64,000 nt of DNA from Stictocephala bisonia (lineage: Eukaryota > Arthropoda > Insecta > Hemiptera > Membracidae), in NCBI GenBank assembly GCA_035578905.1, contig JAQJVL010000005.1, forward strand, positions 1,046,347 through 1,110,346, in the 5' to 3' direction. Made by a program: the position numbers and the translations under genes. The notes beneath the pieces are model-generated. The model was not told the origin of the DNA, did no database searches, and saw nothing but the letters and a program-made list of their open reading frames with translations. Below are positions 13,301 through 28,500 of the stretch, piece after piece (within the stretch, counting starts at the first letter, position 1; each line of letters opens with the position of its first letter).

Positions 13301-15507
13301 GGTAAATATCTGAGGGTGGTGCACTCAAGGAGGTCTCCAGTGGGACTTATGTTGGTAAATATTTGAGGGTGATGCACTCAAGGAGGTCTCCAGTCGGACC
13401 TTTAAATCTCCATAGATTAACTCTAAAGCAAATAATTTAAAACTTGTCCAAAATGAACACGGCTTTCCATAAAGGAGACTAGTTTCACTTTATATTCATA
13501 AATACCCAATATTTTGTGCTTATTTAAAATACAGTGCACGATTTTAAGAATTTCATCTCTTAATTATTTCATTGTTAACATTCTTAAATATTTTGTCATA
13601 AGACAAACCATTTAACAATCTTGGCCCTTAACATTTTGTACAGGTATATTATTCTAGATTTTCAGAAAGCATTCAATAATTTACTGTTAGAATATATCTT
13701 ATAGTTTAAGATGTTAGAAATTTATACCTAAATAATCATTGCTTTTCCCATAGTCTTTATCCCATACTGTGAGTATCAATGATTGCTGGGACAGATCTGT
13801 TATTTTTGTTTCAAAAACAAACTCTTCATTAAAAACAGGATTCAAGCTCTTCCATTTCACACAAGTTTTAAATTTCCTGTGATAATGATCTGGATGAAGA
13901 TATCTGAAAACATTGCAAAAGTGTGTTGATACAAAAATACAGTATATTGTATTATGTGGTAGTTAACAAGAAACATTAAAGACAACATGATTTAATTCTC
14001 TTTTAAACTATTTACATTGTACAATATTTTAAAATATCAATATGTATATGTAACCATGTGCGAAAGGGCCTACAAGGACCTGCATACTAGATGTAATTTT
14101 ATTCAAGTGTAGCATTTTGAGTCCCAACACCGTTAGTTACAACATTATTTACCAGGATTCGCTAGTGAAGCCATAGCCAAATGCCTTACAGTGTTGAACC
14201 AGGAAACTCGAGGTGCAACTTTTATATCGTCCAAGAATTGAACCTAGAAACAAAAGCTTCAGAGGTGAGTAGCGTACCACTTAGCCGACTGGTCCCCTAA
14301 TATATTGGTGGAAATAGACCACAGATGCTATTGATAAACTAGTTCGTGAAATTCTTACAACCATTGAAAACAAAGTGTTTGTGCAGGCCACATTTTGTGA
14401 CCTGAGCAAAGCTCTCGATTGCGTTGACCACGACGACATCCTCTTAAAGTTAGACTACTACGGCATTCGTGGAACTTCTCAGGACTTTTTGAAATCTTAT
14501 CTTACTGGTCAAAGTCAGAAGGTTTGCACTGGTGGAAGGTGGTCACAGGAAGCTAACGTCAGGTGTGGAGTCCCCCAAGGCTCAGTGTTGGGTCCTGTAC
14601 TTTTCTTATTATGTATAAATGATCTCCCTAGTTCAGTGAATGCTACAAGTATTTTATATGCAGATGATACTACCTTCTTTAATACTGGCGACAGTTTAGA
14701 CTCTATAAAAATCTTATCTGAAAATACAATGAAAGAAGCTTCATTTTGGTTTAAAACAAATGGTTTCCTCCTGAATGAGCCAAAAACACAAAACATAATA
14801 TTTATCTTAAGATCGGATTACAACAATAAATTTGATAATGACTCGGTAGTTTCTATAAAGTTCTCAGGGGTATATTTTGATCATCATTTAACTTGGGGAG
14901 CACAAATTGATTACATTTCAACCAAATTATCTAGTCATTTACCTTTTACGATGGTTATGCCTTTTTATTCCTGAAAATTATGTACGTACCACTTATTTTG
15001 CATTTTTTCAGTCACTACTGAGATATGGCCTGATCTTATGGGGAAATTGCAGTAAAATAAAAAGTATTTTAGTGTTACAAAGAAAGCTGTCAGAGTAATC
15101 TCAAAAGTTGGTATCCGAGATCATTGTAAACGTTTATTTGTTAACAAGGAAATTCAAACTGTAATTAATCTTTATATTTATGATCTCACTTTATATATAA
15201 TAAAAAGCCCAAATTTATTAAATTTTACTAGTAATGTTTACAGTTATAATACTTGTAATAAAAACAAAACAACTATTAGTTGTCATAGGCTTAGTAAATC
15301 AATGAACAGCCACATAGTTATTTCATTAAAGATTTACAATAAGCTTGAACATATTATTCACAGTTATCAGAGAAACTATTCAAACTAAAATTTTACAGTT
15401 GGCTCCTTGTATCTCCACTACAGGAATTTTTTTATTAAAATGTAGAATTTAAAATTGTTACATTTAGTTGTTTTGTCTTAAGTTCAATTTTATTATGTTT
15501 AAACTAT

Positions 15508-15550
<43 letters not shown>

Positions 15551-18500
15551 AAGTTTGAAATTTACTAAAATTGTTAAGTCTGTATTTTCTTAGTTGTTAA
15601 AATGTTGTTTTCAATTCGGTGTTTAAGTTTGTTATGTTTTGTTGGCTTATTGATTGTTACATTTTTTGTTAACTATTTATATTAACTTCTTAAATCAAAT
15701 AGGCCTGCACCATCCTGTTTTGTGGGTTTTAGTTAAATGATCAACTAAACTAGTTTCATAGGCAAAAACCTCCTCAGACTTATTTTAATCTGTTCTTTTT
15801 CTTCTTCTTTTTAATGTTTTCCTGATTGTTATATTTATTTTACGTGTAAGTTTTAGATAAGTACACCCAAACTCTTGTACTTTTGACTTGGCCTTCTGGC
15901 AGCAATCTGACGTCAATACTTGTTAAAGTTTTATGGCAATAAACATGATTTGATTTGATTTGATAGTGCGGCAGCCCATGTGAACACGGTTACATTATAC
16001 TGTCTTTCCCAGCTGCTGCTTCATATCAGTAAACCATTATAAATACAATTTAAAATCGCTGTTTTTACTTACTTTTTTAAAAGTAATGTATCATAACTAT
16101 TGGATTTATAAGGATTACAATTAAATCAACTGATTTGGTGACTGCTAGAAATCAAGAAAAAATGCTTTAGGAAAATCATAACAACTTTTTACAAATGCCA
16201 AAATTCGTGAAACTTATAGGAAAGATTCTTGTCCCCTTGTATTAAAATCAGAATGCAAACCAATAACAAAAGTTTTGAGCAGAACAAATTTACAATTGAT
16301 GTGCAGTAAATACTAGTTGATAGACTGTTACTATTATGATGGGTCTATTAATATGCTGCTTAATGTTATATAAATTAATTATAAATCTTGATGATAGTTC
16401 CTTTGAGATACGGTTTGCAGCTGCAGAGGTAAGTTTTGAATTATTATCTTTGTTTGTCTAAAAATCGTTGGGTAATCTCTGACATTTTGCAAACTCTATA
16501 ATGTATATACAGTATATTACTCACAATTTAACAAAAGGATCTGAGAAACCATTGCTATCCATAGGAAGGAGATTGGTGCAGCGCAGTATTCCCACAATCA
16601 AGGCTTTTCTACGAGTAGAATAGCAGAGAGTGATCAGTATTTGGCCATGATTCCAGCCTTCTTCTCCCCACACTTCTTCATTTTCAACCTTAATGAGAAA
16701 ATTTTGCTTATTTTGCTGAAATCCTTATAAAGTGTTATCCTTATAAAGTTGATATCCTTATCAACTTCAGTTTACTGCACAGAAGGCTTCTGAGACCTGT
16801 GCCCGCCCATACACATACAATGTTAGTGACCCACCCATACACATACAATTTTAGTGACCCACCCATACACGTACACCAATACCACTGTACGTTTATAGGT
16901 GGGTGGGTGGGTCTATACCACTGTACGTGTGTGGGTGGGTGGATCAATACCACTGTACGTGTGTGGGAGGGTAGGTGGGTCTATACCACTGTACGTGTGT
17001 GGGTGGGTGGTCAATACCACTGTACATGTATGGGAGGATGGGTGGGTCAATACTACTGTACGTGTATGGGAGGGTGGGTAGGTCAATACCACTGTACGTG
17101 TAAGGGTGGGCGGGTGGGTCATTACCACTGTACGTGTATGGGAGGGCAGGTGGGTCATATTACATAAATTATTTAATATATGTAATAAACGTGCATGATT
17201 TTGGTAAGTATATATTCCTTTGTTGATCTATAGAAATAAAGAACTTATTTCCGTTATATTTCTTTAAAAAAATTTTTTGTATTTGTATTTGTTTTTATTA
17301 TTATAAAAATCCAGTACAGATTGAGATCCAGGTTTTAAGATATATGAAAAAACTCAATATCTCAAAAACTGTTTACTTTTAAAATAAATTTTAAGCAGTA
17401 GTATAAAAATTGTCTCCAAAAACTGTTTTTCAGTTTGGTAGTCTCGTTATGGCTACTGTTTAAGCTTCTTGATAGAAAATATCAAACAAGTTTAGAATGT
17501 GTATAAATAAGAAATCAGACACTTTGTAAAATATATAAATTTTTATGCAGTTTTCAATTATATTAATATCTAATAGTACATGTTCGTATCTATAACAGTA
17601 CTAGTAACAGATAAGACAATAGTTCAGATAAAATGCTTCGCTTTTACTTTTTGTTGAGGTGGTTTTAATTTCACCAAATCAGAACAATTTGGCTACTGTT
17701 GCTCAATAATTAAATAAAATTCTAAATATCAAGTAGGAACTTACTGTAGAATTATTCCATTTCATACTTGCTTATGATCCTACCAATTCCGAGAACACCA
17801 ATCAATCATGCTTATCTTTTTGTAGTCTCTACATTAATAATTAGTTATTGTTTGTTTACCATTGTTATGGAGAACCAAGTTCGGATTAAGTTTTAAATGT
17901 GTTTGTATTCCACATGTATAAACAGAATAATTTCATGATATTTTTATAGTTTTTATCATTCACAGAAATACTTAAAACACTCTCTAAAACACTTTTGAAG
18001 GATTTTGAAAAATGTCTAAAGTTAATAATGTTGCACCACATTAAATTAAGCATTCCAACACACATTTACTTGTAATCGATTTCAATATGTTATTCAAATA
18101 TACATGTCACAACTAACAACACATTGTTGCTATGTTGTAACAAGTGCTTTGCTCTGGGTTTGAAATAACAGTGTGTTTTTTATAATGCGTAAAAAATAAT
18201 ATGTCAATATAAATTTGATAGAATGTGAGTATAATTAAAAATGAAGTACAAATGAGGTGAAACAGCCTCTTAAAACTAAACTAAAAGTTGCTAAAACTAA
18301 ACAGCCTCTAAGCCATTGCTAAATCGAGTGTTAAGACAAGTTTTGCAGAAAGGATAAGGACTCTACTTTGAATGATAATAAATAAACTATAAAATTATAA
18401 ATACTTAAGTAAAAATACTCACAGGATAGTGTTTTTCTAAGAAGAGATTGAGCTCTCTGGTCGTGTCAGGTCGAAGCCTATCTAAAGAATATTTGGCCTC

Positions 18501-19500
18501 TCCCATGAAATCATGACCATATTTATCATCATCTAAAAAGTCACAAAAAAATTCTAATATAAACATAAAGGAATAGAAAAAAGTAAAGAGAAAAAGTAAA
18601 ACTTTAAAAGAAAAGCTACATGTTGTTGAACTGTTAGATTCTGGCGAATCTGTGAAAAAGATCTATCTCTTCAGAATTAGGAGTGGGAACAAGCCAGTAA
18701 GTGGTTACACAATTTAAAGTTAAAGATCATCTTATTTAACCAGGCGAAGTTAGGGCTAAGGAACCCTCTCCAACACTTAACCTAGGGACCAACGGCTTGA
18801 CGTGACCTCCGAACCATGGGAGCGGCAGGGCAAAATCTATTAGTGGTTAGATCTAATAGATAAATAAATTTACACACATGCCTTTATTTATCTTGTGTTT
18901 GTTATCTGTATAGTAAATGCAATAGCCTACATTTTAGTATTAGGTTATCAACTTTATTAGAAGTTAAACAAGGTGCGTCCAGAAAGTAAGTTCCTCTTAG
19001 CTGATAAAATGAAACAAATGGGTATATAAAAATTTGATTTATTGTATGAGAATCTGCTTATTCTAAACTATTGTTCAACATAGTTTCCACCATTCTGTAA
19101 GCATTTATCGTAGTGCGACACTAGGTTTTGTATTCCTTTGTCATAAAAGTATGCAGCCTGTGACTTTAACCAAGTAGAAACAACATGTTCTTTAATTTCA
19201 TCGTTATAGAATATCTTTCCAGTGACATTGGATGTTAGGTAGTTGTAACTAGGAGCAAGGTCTGGACAGTATGAAGGGTAATTGAATGACCTTCTTCCAA
19301 ACTCTTTCAAAAGTTGTTATGAGAGGGGCGAGCATTATCATGCAACAAAACATTGCTGCTAGACAGCATTCCACGGCACTTGTTCTGTATTCTGTATTAC
19401 ACAGCACATTTGTTTTGTATCCCTAAGCATCTCACAGTAAAAGTTAGCGGTAATTAATTCGCCCCATGGTAGAAAGTCCAGTAAAAGAGCATCATGTATA

Positions 19501-19531
<31 letters not shown>

Positions 19532-22500
19532 GTGCACATCTGTTTGTCAACATTTTCATAATTTTTTTCTTTGCTGGTGACGATGTTTACCTCCATTCTA
19601 TCATTTCCGTTCTAATCATTGAATCAGTCATTACATTATGTCAATAAACTTCATAGAAGTGTTTATGAATTTCAACTGGTTTAATGTTTCTCGCATTGAG
19701 AACCTTAATTACAGAATTAATCTCACAATTGGCGGGATTGTTAATTAACTTCGACATTTCAAAGAAGCAATATGAGATGAAAACTACAAGTACGTAACTC
19801 AAGATTATATCAGCTGCTTCGTAATATGACAGTAATAGAGCTGTGCATGTGCGGAACTACGATCGCTACGCTGTAATGGCGATATATACAAACGGAACTT
19901 ACTTTCTGGATGCCCATCTTAACAATATAGTTCTATTTATAATATAAGGTAAATATAAAAAGTCAGCAGTATCTAATACACATAATTTAAGTATCATTGT
20001 AGTTTGAAAGGTCATCGTCCTCGCACGGACCACATCCTTGTACTCCGGCGTATATGGAATTAATGCTATCCAAATCGGTTCACTGATAAATTGATCCGGA
20101 TAGTCACAAGTGCATTCTAATCAATTATATTTCATCAATTTTAATAAAAATCTTAAAATATAATAGGGAAGATTTCAAATTAATGTAATGAAAGTTTAAC
20201 AAGGGCCAAAACAAAATTATATTGTAACAAAATTATTTATATAAGTTTGTATATTTGTAAAGTTTGTATTGATTGTATATATTTTTGCTATATAATCTCA
20301 TAAAAAAAGTGTATTATACAGAAGATTTCATAGCCAACATTTTGATAAATATGAAGATAAATCTTAAAATCAATGTTTTATTTTCTTCCTTTTTATGTAT
20401 ACATATATCATTGATGCTCTCACTAAAGCTATAGCTAAGCAATTTTCTAATAAAAATATTACAATTTGTTACTATTCTTTCAGTTATAATTTAAGGAAAG
20501 TTAAGTTTATTTATTATGACACATAATTAAGGGAAATATTTAACACAACAAATCATTAAATATTTTCCGAAACTGTTAAATCCTGTAATTAATTGTTCTT
20601 TTTAATTGACTAATTAATGTTTAAACTACAGTTAAAATATATGAATATAAATATTTCATATGCTGCCCCATGTAAACCATATATTATATTCACCATAACC
20701 CTTCATAAAGTGAAACCTTGATAGCACGAAATCCTCGATAGCACAAATTTGTTCAAATCCCTTGAACCTTCCATAACACTCAATGTTAAAATAACCTTTA
20801 TAAAACGGATGTTACGAACCAACTACCTCAATAATACAATTTTATTCGATTTTCAAGACGAGAGCACAAACCTCGATAACACGAATATCAATAGCCAAAC
20901 ACCTCTATACCATGAATTTAACCTCTATAAGACGAATTCCCTCAGTCAAAACCTCAGTAAGAGGAAGGAAATTTTCATTTTATTTGTTTCGAAACAGGAA
21001 GTCTGACTTCAGTTTGGTGCGACTACTGCTACAATACCGACCTGGAATTAGACGGTACCTATGAGTGTAGATTTGTACTGAGTTTACGTACAGTAGTTGG
21101 TTTGTTCAATGATATAGCGGGTGACACTATAACACCTCCACACCTCCCTCAGGATATTTCACCAAAACATTAATGGTATTAGAACTAATAAGGTTCTACT
21201 TGAAGTGCATCTCCAGTGCGAGAATCCCGACGTATTGTGCCTTACTGAACATAATCTGAATCAAGAGCAGTATGACGGTTTCTCTCTGGCTGGGTATTCA
21301 CAGGTTTCGGCATACTGTCGAGTTTTACGAAAAAAGGGGGAGTTTGCATTTTGGCCAAAAAAGAACTAGAGTTTGAGTCATTGAATGTATCTCGGTTTTG
21401 TTCCGAGCTTTACTGCCAGATAGCGGCAGCAAAGCTCAGCCTTTCAAATGGTAAAAAACTTCTTCTGATTGCCATTTATAGAATTTCTGGTAGTGAGTAC
21501 AAGCAATTTCTTGATGGTCTAGCCCAATGTCTAGACAAACTCCTGTATGGGTCAATGCCTACTGTTGTGATTGGAGACTTTAATATTGATGTGTTGAGTG
21601 ACACACTTTCAAGTCGAAGCTTCGTACATACAATGTCATCCTATGGGCTGAGACATACAATCACAAACTATACCAGAGAATTTAAAAGTTCTAAAAGTGC
21701 GATAGATAACATTTTCACAAACGTTAATGATTCCTTAATACGCAGTCAAGTTATTATAGCGGCGTTATCAGACCATCATGCACAAGAGGCAACACTCATG
21801 CTTTCTGTAAAGAAGCCAGATCTCGGTCCAACCTTTAAAATAAGTAGGCAATTCTCTACAGAAAATATTCAGAGCTTCCGCTACTACTTGAAGCGTGTGT
21901 CTTGGAACTCGGTTGTTTCGGCCACGGATATTGATCTCGGGTTCAAGGAGTTCTTTGAAACCGTAAAGCACTATTTCGATGTTAGTTTCCCAGTGCCGAA
22001 AAATAAAATTGTATCTCAGACCAAAACAAGTGGGGTTCCACTGGATGCTGACACATGGGCCTTGAGGGAGGAGGTGTTGGAGCTGTATTCATCTACAAAA
22101 GATCTTGATTACAACCATCCTCAAAGAACCCTTTACAGGAGAACAAGAAGACTCTATAAAAATAGCATTCGTAAGTGCAAGTCCAATTCCGCACTCAAAA
22201 AAATTGAGCTTTCAAACAACAAAACTAAAGCTATATGGGATATTGTCAATGTGAATAAGCCTATGAAAAACCACCCCCCGCTTTGCATAAACATGATTCA
22301 GGAGGATGGCACTAATAAATTAGTCAGCGATCCCCAAACTGTCGCTGACTCGTTCAACTCCTTTTTCTCTCAATCTATTCACCCTGAATCTAGTCTAAGC
22401 ATAAAACAGATCACTTCAAATAATCCATTAAAATTTGGCCCTCCCTTAAATACATCTTCCATGTACCTGTGAAACATCAATAGATGAAGTAGAAAGAGAA

Positions 22501-25500
22501 ATCTTGTCCTTAAAACCCAAACACTCTTCCGGTCAGGATGAAATATCTTCTTCATTACTTAGACAAGTCCATGATCTTGTATCAAAACCATTAGAAACAC
22601 TTATCAATTTGTCGTTTAAAACCGGTAAATTTCCTGATGCTCTCAAACACTCCACCGTCAGACCTCTTCACAAAAGAAACAGTAAGGAAGACTGTTGCAA
22701 CTACAGACCTATTGCTTTAATATCAACATTTTCTAAGGTATTCAAAAAAATATTTATGTCCAGACTACTATCCTTCATGGAAAAAAACGACATCTTATCA
22801 AAAAATCAGTTTGGTTTCACTAAACGTAAATCGACCTCTGATGCCATAAACTTCTTAGTATCTTCCATTACAAAGGCACTTGACGCTGGAAAACCAGTGG
22901 TGGGGCTTTTCTTCGACCTGAAACAAGCATTTGACCTAGTGGATCATGACTTGTTGTTAAACAAACTTGAGAGACTGGGAGTCAGAGGTGTCCCTTGGTC
23001 ATGGGTTAACACCTACCTCCGAGGAAGAGTCCAAACGGTAAAAATACCTTTTGTGGACAGCAATAAATGTAATGCATGGGCTGAGTCTTCGTTTCTCCCA
23101 GTACTTAAAGGTGTTCCGCAGGGGTCGGTGCTGGGGCCTGTGCTGTTCCTTTTATTTATCAATGACCTTCCTATACAGATATCTGACGATGTCAGTAACA
23201 TATGTTTATTCGCAGACGATACATCATTATCAATATCCTCTAACAGCTGGCCACAACTTGAAGTAAAGACACATGAGAAATCTAGTGCCTTGCTTCAGTG
23301 GTTTGCACAAAATCGTCTTGCAGTAAATGATGACAAAACCAATTTAATAGTTTCACATTAATAACATAAACCACTCCCAAGCATTTTCTTGTCGTGTTGG
23401 CAATTCAATAATCAATCCATCTTCTGTCACAACATTTCTTGGAATTCATATTGACAACAACTTGAGATTCTCTAATCACATCGAATCAGTATGCAAAAGG
23501 TTAAGTTCTGGAGTATTCGTTCTAAAAAGTCTTTCTTCAACTTTGAATACCTCTGCCTTATTGGCAGTATATTATGGATTAGTCTATCCACATCTGAACT
23601 ATGGTGTCGAAATATGGGGTTATGAGAACCTGAGAACAGATCTGGTGTTCAAACTCCAAAAAAAAGCTATTCGAGCGATGTTTCATCTCTCGCGAAGGAC
23701 CTCTTGTAAGCCATATTTTATAAACAACAAAATACTGACATTTCCTTCAATCTACATACAAAGGTCTGTTCTCTTTGTTAAAAATAACATGAACATAGTA
23801 CAAAAGCACAAAACTAATCAAAGTTGTTACAATCTCCGAACAAATAACAGCATTACAATCCCCTCTCATAAAACTACTTTCTATGAAAGGCAGTTAGTGT
23901 GCAGCAGTTCTAGGCTCTTCAACTCACTGCCAGAATCACTGAAGGCTGAAACAAGTTTAATCAAATTTAAAAGATCATTAAAAGACTTGTTGATCCAGAG
24001 CTGCCACTACAGCGTCAGGGGGTTTATGACGTAAGGATCAACCTTACATTAGCCACCTGCTGCAAAGAAAATTTGTTTTTTCGTTTTTGTATGTATGATA
24101 AGTTAATTTAAGTTATTTTAATTAAAAAAGAAAAAAAACACTGTAAAACAAATGTATGACGCTATTATGCGGTTGTTGAACTGTCAAAATAAAGAGTTTC
24201 TTTCTTTCTTTCTTCTTTCAATCTATTATGGCAAGTGTTTCTCAAAGGAATTATTTTTGCACTCACAACAATAAGCCTACATATTGATCATTTTTTTCCA
24301 TTACATATTTTTACAGTTAGTACTTAATTATTAAATGCTTCATATGGATTTGTGTGTTTGTTTCATTGTGTTTATTATCCCATCATAATATATTGTAATA
24401 CTGTATTACTGTATTTCAATTCTAAACACGGTGTTTATTATAGAACTACTCAATTACTTTTGCCCATTACAAAGTTAATCAGTATCCTACAGTACATGTA
24501 TTTAGTCAATTCAACGTAGGTACATAGTGCAGTAATTAAACTAACAATAAACATTTGTTTCATACAAAAACTAACCTCTATACGAATTTTGCCTGTTTTA
24601 ACCTCACTACCACGAATACCTTAATAACATGAATATGTTTCAATCCCCTTCAGATTTGTGTTATATGCATCAAGAAATAGAATGTGCATCAAGAGCTCTA
24701 TTTATCCCTTGATAGTTTGAGAACTTTATTGGGGCACTGGACAGTATATGGTACACATACCATAAAATAGCACTGTACATGTAGGGGTCATTTATGGTCA
24801 TTTGTTATATCAATAGTGATAAGACGAATTGAGTACTAGATCGACTCGAGTCAACCATACTCGAGTACTGGTCTCGAGTACAAAGTACTTGGACTCGGTA
24901 TCCTCGTCGTAGCTGAGGGGTGGGAAGCATAGCGCTGTTCGAGTCCGAGTCTGGACTCGAACTCTGGAAAAGCTGTTTCTAGTTTTGACAAGGAGACCGA
25001 GTCCTAGTACAAATTGAGGAGATCGAGTCTTGGAACGCTTGTTTAGTTTCTGTTACGATTCATGAGACCGAGTCCACAGCTAAAATAGTCTAGTACAGTA
25101 CAGACCTGACCTAACACAATTAAATTTAGTAACTTTATAAAACTGTTTTTAACAATTCCACATATGATGTTAGTTTAACCCTTATCATGCTGTACGTGCA
25201 TATATGCACATATATTGACTTTGCTCTAAACGCCGTAAGCACATATACGTATAATAATTACAAAAATAATATTTTCGTAATAATGTTTCTAATTTTATCT
25301 GGTAAGTGCATTTGGGTTATGGGCGGTGACTCATTGTGCGACTGCGACCTCTTGTTGGCCTGTCAATCACAACAAGACTGGTTTTTGTCTGGCAGTGTAC
25401 ATTTCCGCTGTGCCGCCCAACGCCACAAGCGCATATACATGCAGTTACTGTCGAGCTGAGCGGTTGTCATTGTCCGTCGCCTCACCTCTTTGAAACTGTG

Positions 25501-28500
25501 TATTTAGTTGTTTTTATCAATACTTTAGTTTAACATATGTTAGTAATTTATTAATTTTAAGTGTCAATATGAATAATCTGGCCGATTTTAATTTTGTGGA
25601 AGGTACTAATTGTACTAATTACATTGTATTCAAGTGCTATATGTATTTACTTATTTTTTATTATATGTATTATGTGCAGGCCCTGTCTTTATCAGTTTAT
25701 ATACAAGTAAATGTACTAAATTATACATATTTTATTAATAGTAATAATATTTTGTATTGATTCGCAATGTTATCATATCTTTTATTTTCCTGTACAGAAC
25801 AATACAAAAAATTGAGCAGCTATAAAATAGAATTTTGATTTTTTTACAATAAATTAGCGCTTAATGGAAAATAGGCATTGTATAAATGGCGCTTTAAGGG
25901 TTAATATGTAATTTTTTGGTAATCAATCCATTAATTATAGAACATTTTACTTCATTGTAGACTTACAATATGATAATAATAATCCTAGTTTTAACCCTCA
26001 AACCGGCAGTTTTAAAAACTCTGGGATGGAGAAAATGTATGTAACAATTTCAGGTCTTGATAGTAATTTATTATTTTTAATGGTACTAACCATTTATAAA
26101 ACAAACATAACAGTTAACCATTTTAAATATTACAGTACAAAATGAATTACTAAATGAAAACCTAAACAAATAACCATAACCTAAAACGTCCTAAACCTCC
26201 GTTTCCATATTTATAATAGTTCGTCAATAGACGGGAGATTTCAGACCGAGTCCAAGATGTGATTACTGATTGGCTAGCCTACAAAAACCTAAGCCAATCA
26301 CACAGCTTGGTTTGACTCGGTCTCGTACTCGATAGATGAAGGCAATACTACCGAGTTCACACCTTACGTTTGTCTATATGCAATAGCATCGTGCCTGTCC
26401 GAATCCACTCATTCTGACTCAGATTTTGTGTGAACTAACTCGAGAACATACGAGTACTTGCTGGACTTGAGTCCAGTGAGTACTTTGTATTCGCCTCATC
26501 TCATTACTATGTATCAAGTACTAAATTTTTGTAATTCACCAAATGTTAATGAAAAGTACTCTGTGTTGTCTTTAAAATAGTAAGATGAATTACACTTCGT
26601 AATGCTTAATCACACAATATGGGATTATGAGTGAGTTACCTGAATTTGTGATTGTTGGTCTGATGTGTGGTTATAAAACCTACTGTTTTTTATTTCTGTA
26701 ACTGTTCCGGCTGTATCTGGTGTGTTGATAGTGCCAGAGATTAAAGGTGGTCCCACTCAAAAAAATCGTCTGTACTTTGTTACCTATCAAACAATTAATT
26801 TTTGGAGGAACTTATATTTAGATGATGACCATATCTAAAGAATTATTTGTACTTGATCACTGTTTCTAGTCGTCACAAATAACTAACTTTGCAGTACAGA
26901 ATAAGGAAACATTTAGAATTAATTAATTAGTTGCAGAATTAAATGTTAGAATTAATTCTGCAACTTTATTGTCACTGTAAAACAGAAAGGCGTCTGATAA
27001 CGACCATTTACAACCACTGTTTGTATCACCAAGAGTCTACATCACCCAAGAGACACCTTGCCTCTCAGGCTCAGAGATACCACTGAGGACGCTGCGCAAG
27101 TGAAATGTTTGGTGCTGTAATCATTGGAATTAACACCTTCACTTGTGTTTTACTGGACATAACACGAATTTTATTATTGTTACTGATGGTTTAAGCTTAA
27201 ACTATTTGTAAGCCATTCTAAGAATAGTTTGTAGAAATCTAATAATTAAACCTATTAAATAAGCTTAGATTATTTGTAATTTTAGTAACTTAAATGCAAA
27301 TATTATTTTAGCATGCCAATGCAATACTCACACCAAACCTACAAATGATGCCAATACTTCAGTTTATTTATGTAGTAAGTACATTAATTATAAGTAAAAG
27401 TATTAAGGTTTTTTCAATGAAGTCTGAATTTTAATTAGTAAGTTTTAATCTTAGGAATTACTCAGAGATAGATAAAAGTGAGACACTTTCAAAGATATTC
27501 TTTTTTTTTTGTTTTAAATGTAATTAAATACTTTGCTATAATAAGTACAGACAGTAAATTTTATTATGTATTTCAGTCAATCTGTCCAACATGAAATAAA
27601 TGGATGACACACTTCAGATCAAGTGATACATCTTCATGTTTTATAGTATGTCTCTATTAAGTTTATTAAATTAATTTAATAAAGACAAAACAAGATCTGA
27701 AGATGAATCACTCGATCTGAAACGTGTCGTGCAGTTCTTTCATATTGAACAGATTGACTGAAACAGGTAAGTAATAGTTGATCATCTGTCCCGGGCTAAA
27801 ATGACTGATTTCAATCAATTTTACTTCATTTAACACAATATAAAAATGGAAGAAACATGTTTGATGTATGTTATGACATACATTTAAACATGCATTTAAT
27901 GTAAGCAGATCTAAAAATCAGTTCTCAATATTCTCTCATGTAGTATTATAAATAATAAATATAGAGACAGTTCCGTTACCTAAAACCAGTATATGTATGG
28001 AGCGAATTGCCAAATCATTCTCTGTCACTCCATAAAATGTTAGGGTCTCATTGAATTCTGGATTACAAGTTTTATGCACTGTACGAGTCCGTAACCGATG
28101 AGACTGAAAACAGAAAACATATAGAAATATAAGTATGACATATAATTTAAGTTCTATAGCAAACCAAGAAATTTGTTTTCATGCTTTCCTAAATAATATA
28201 TGTAGAACATAAAACTACAGAAATATTTACTTATATCTTGTACTGTTTTTATTAAATCTGTATTATCAAAAAGGAGATTCAAATGTGAACAAAAATCATT
28301 ACAACTACCTGCTGTTAGTTCAATACAATAATTTGTTCGTTGTGGCATCTTGCACGTAAAGAAAAGTGATCGTGGTGTATGTGGCTAAGAAAAATATTTT
28401 TGTAGTTGTGTCTGGCCGTACTCCACCTAGCGATCTAGTGGGTACTTTTCAAAATTCCCACACTATGACTCCATCCATAAGATAGGACTCTAACCTTTTC

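Noticed and set aside
12215..13400. CRISPR-like repeat array
   Set aside because: Units are contiguous 53-bp tandem copies without unique spacers, in a eukaryotic intron.
14195..14302. tRNA gene
   Set aside because: A and B boxes are present but no acceptor stem or full cloverleaf forms; read as a SINE.
16741..17167. Overlapping frames on both strands with MGGWV/THPPT repeats
   Set aside because: All are translations of the 36-bp-type minisatellite; open in several frames at once, so not coding.
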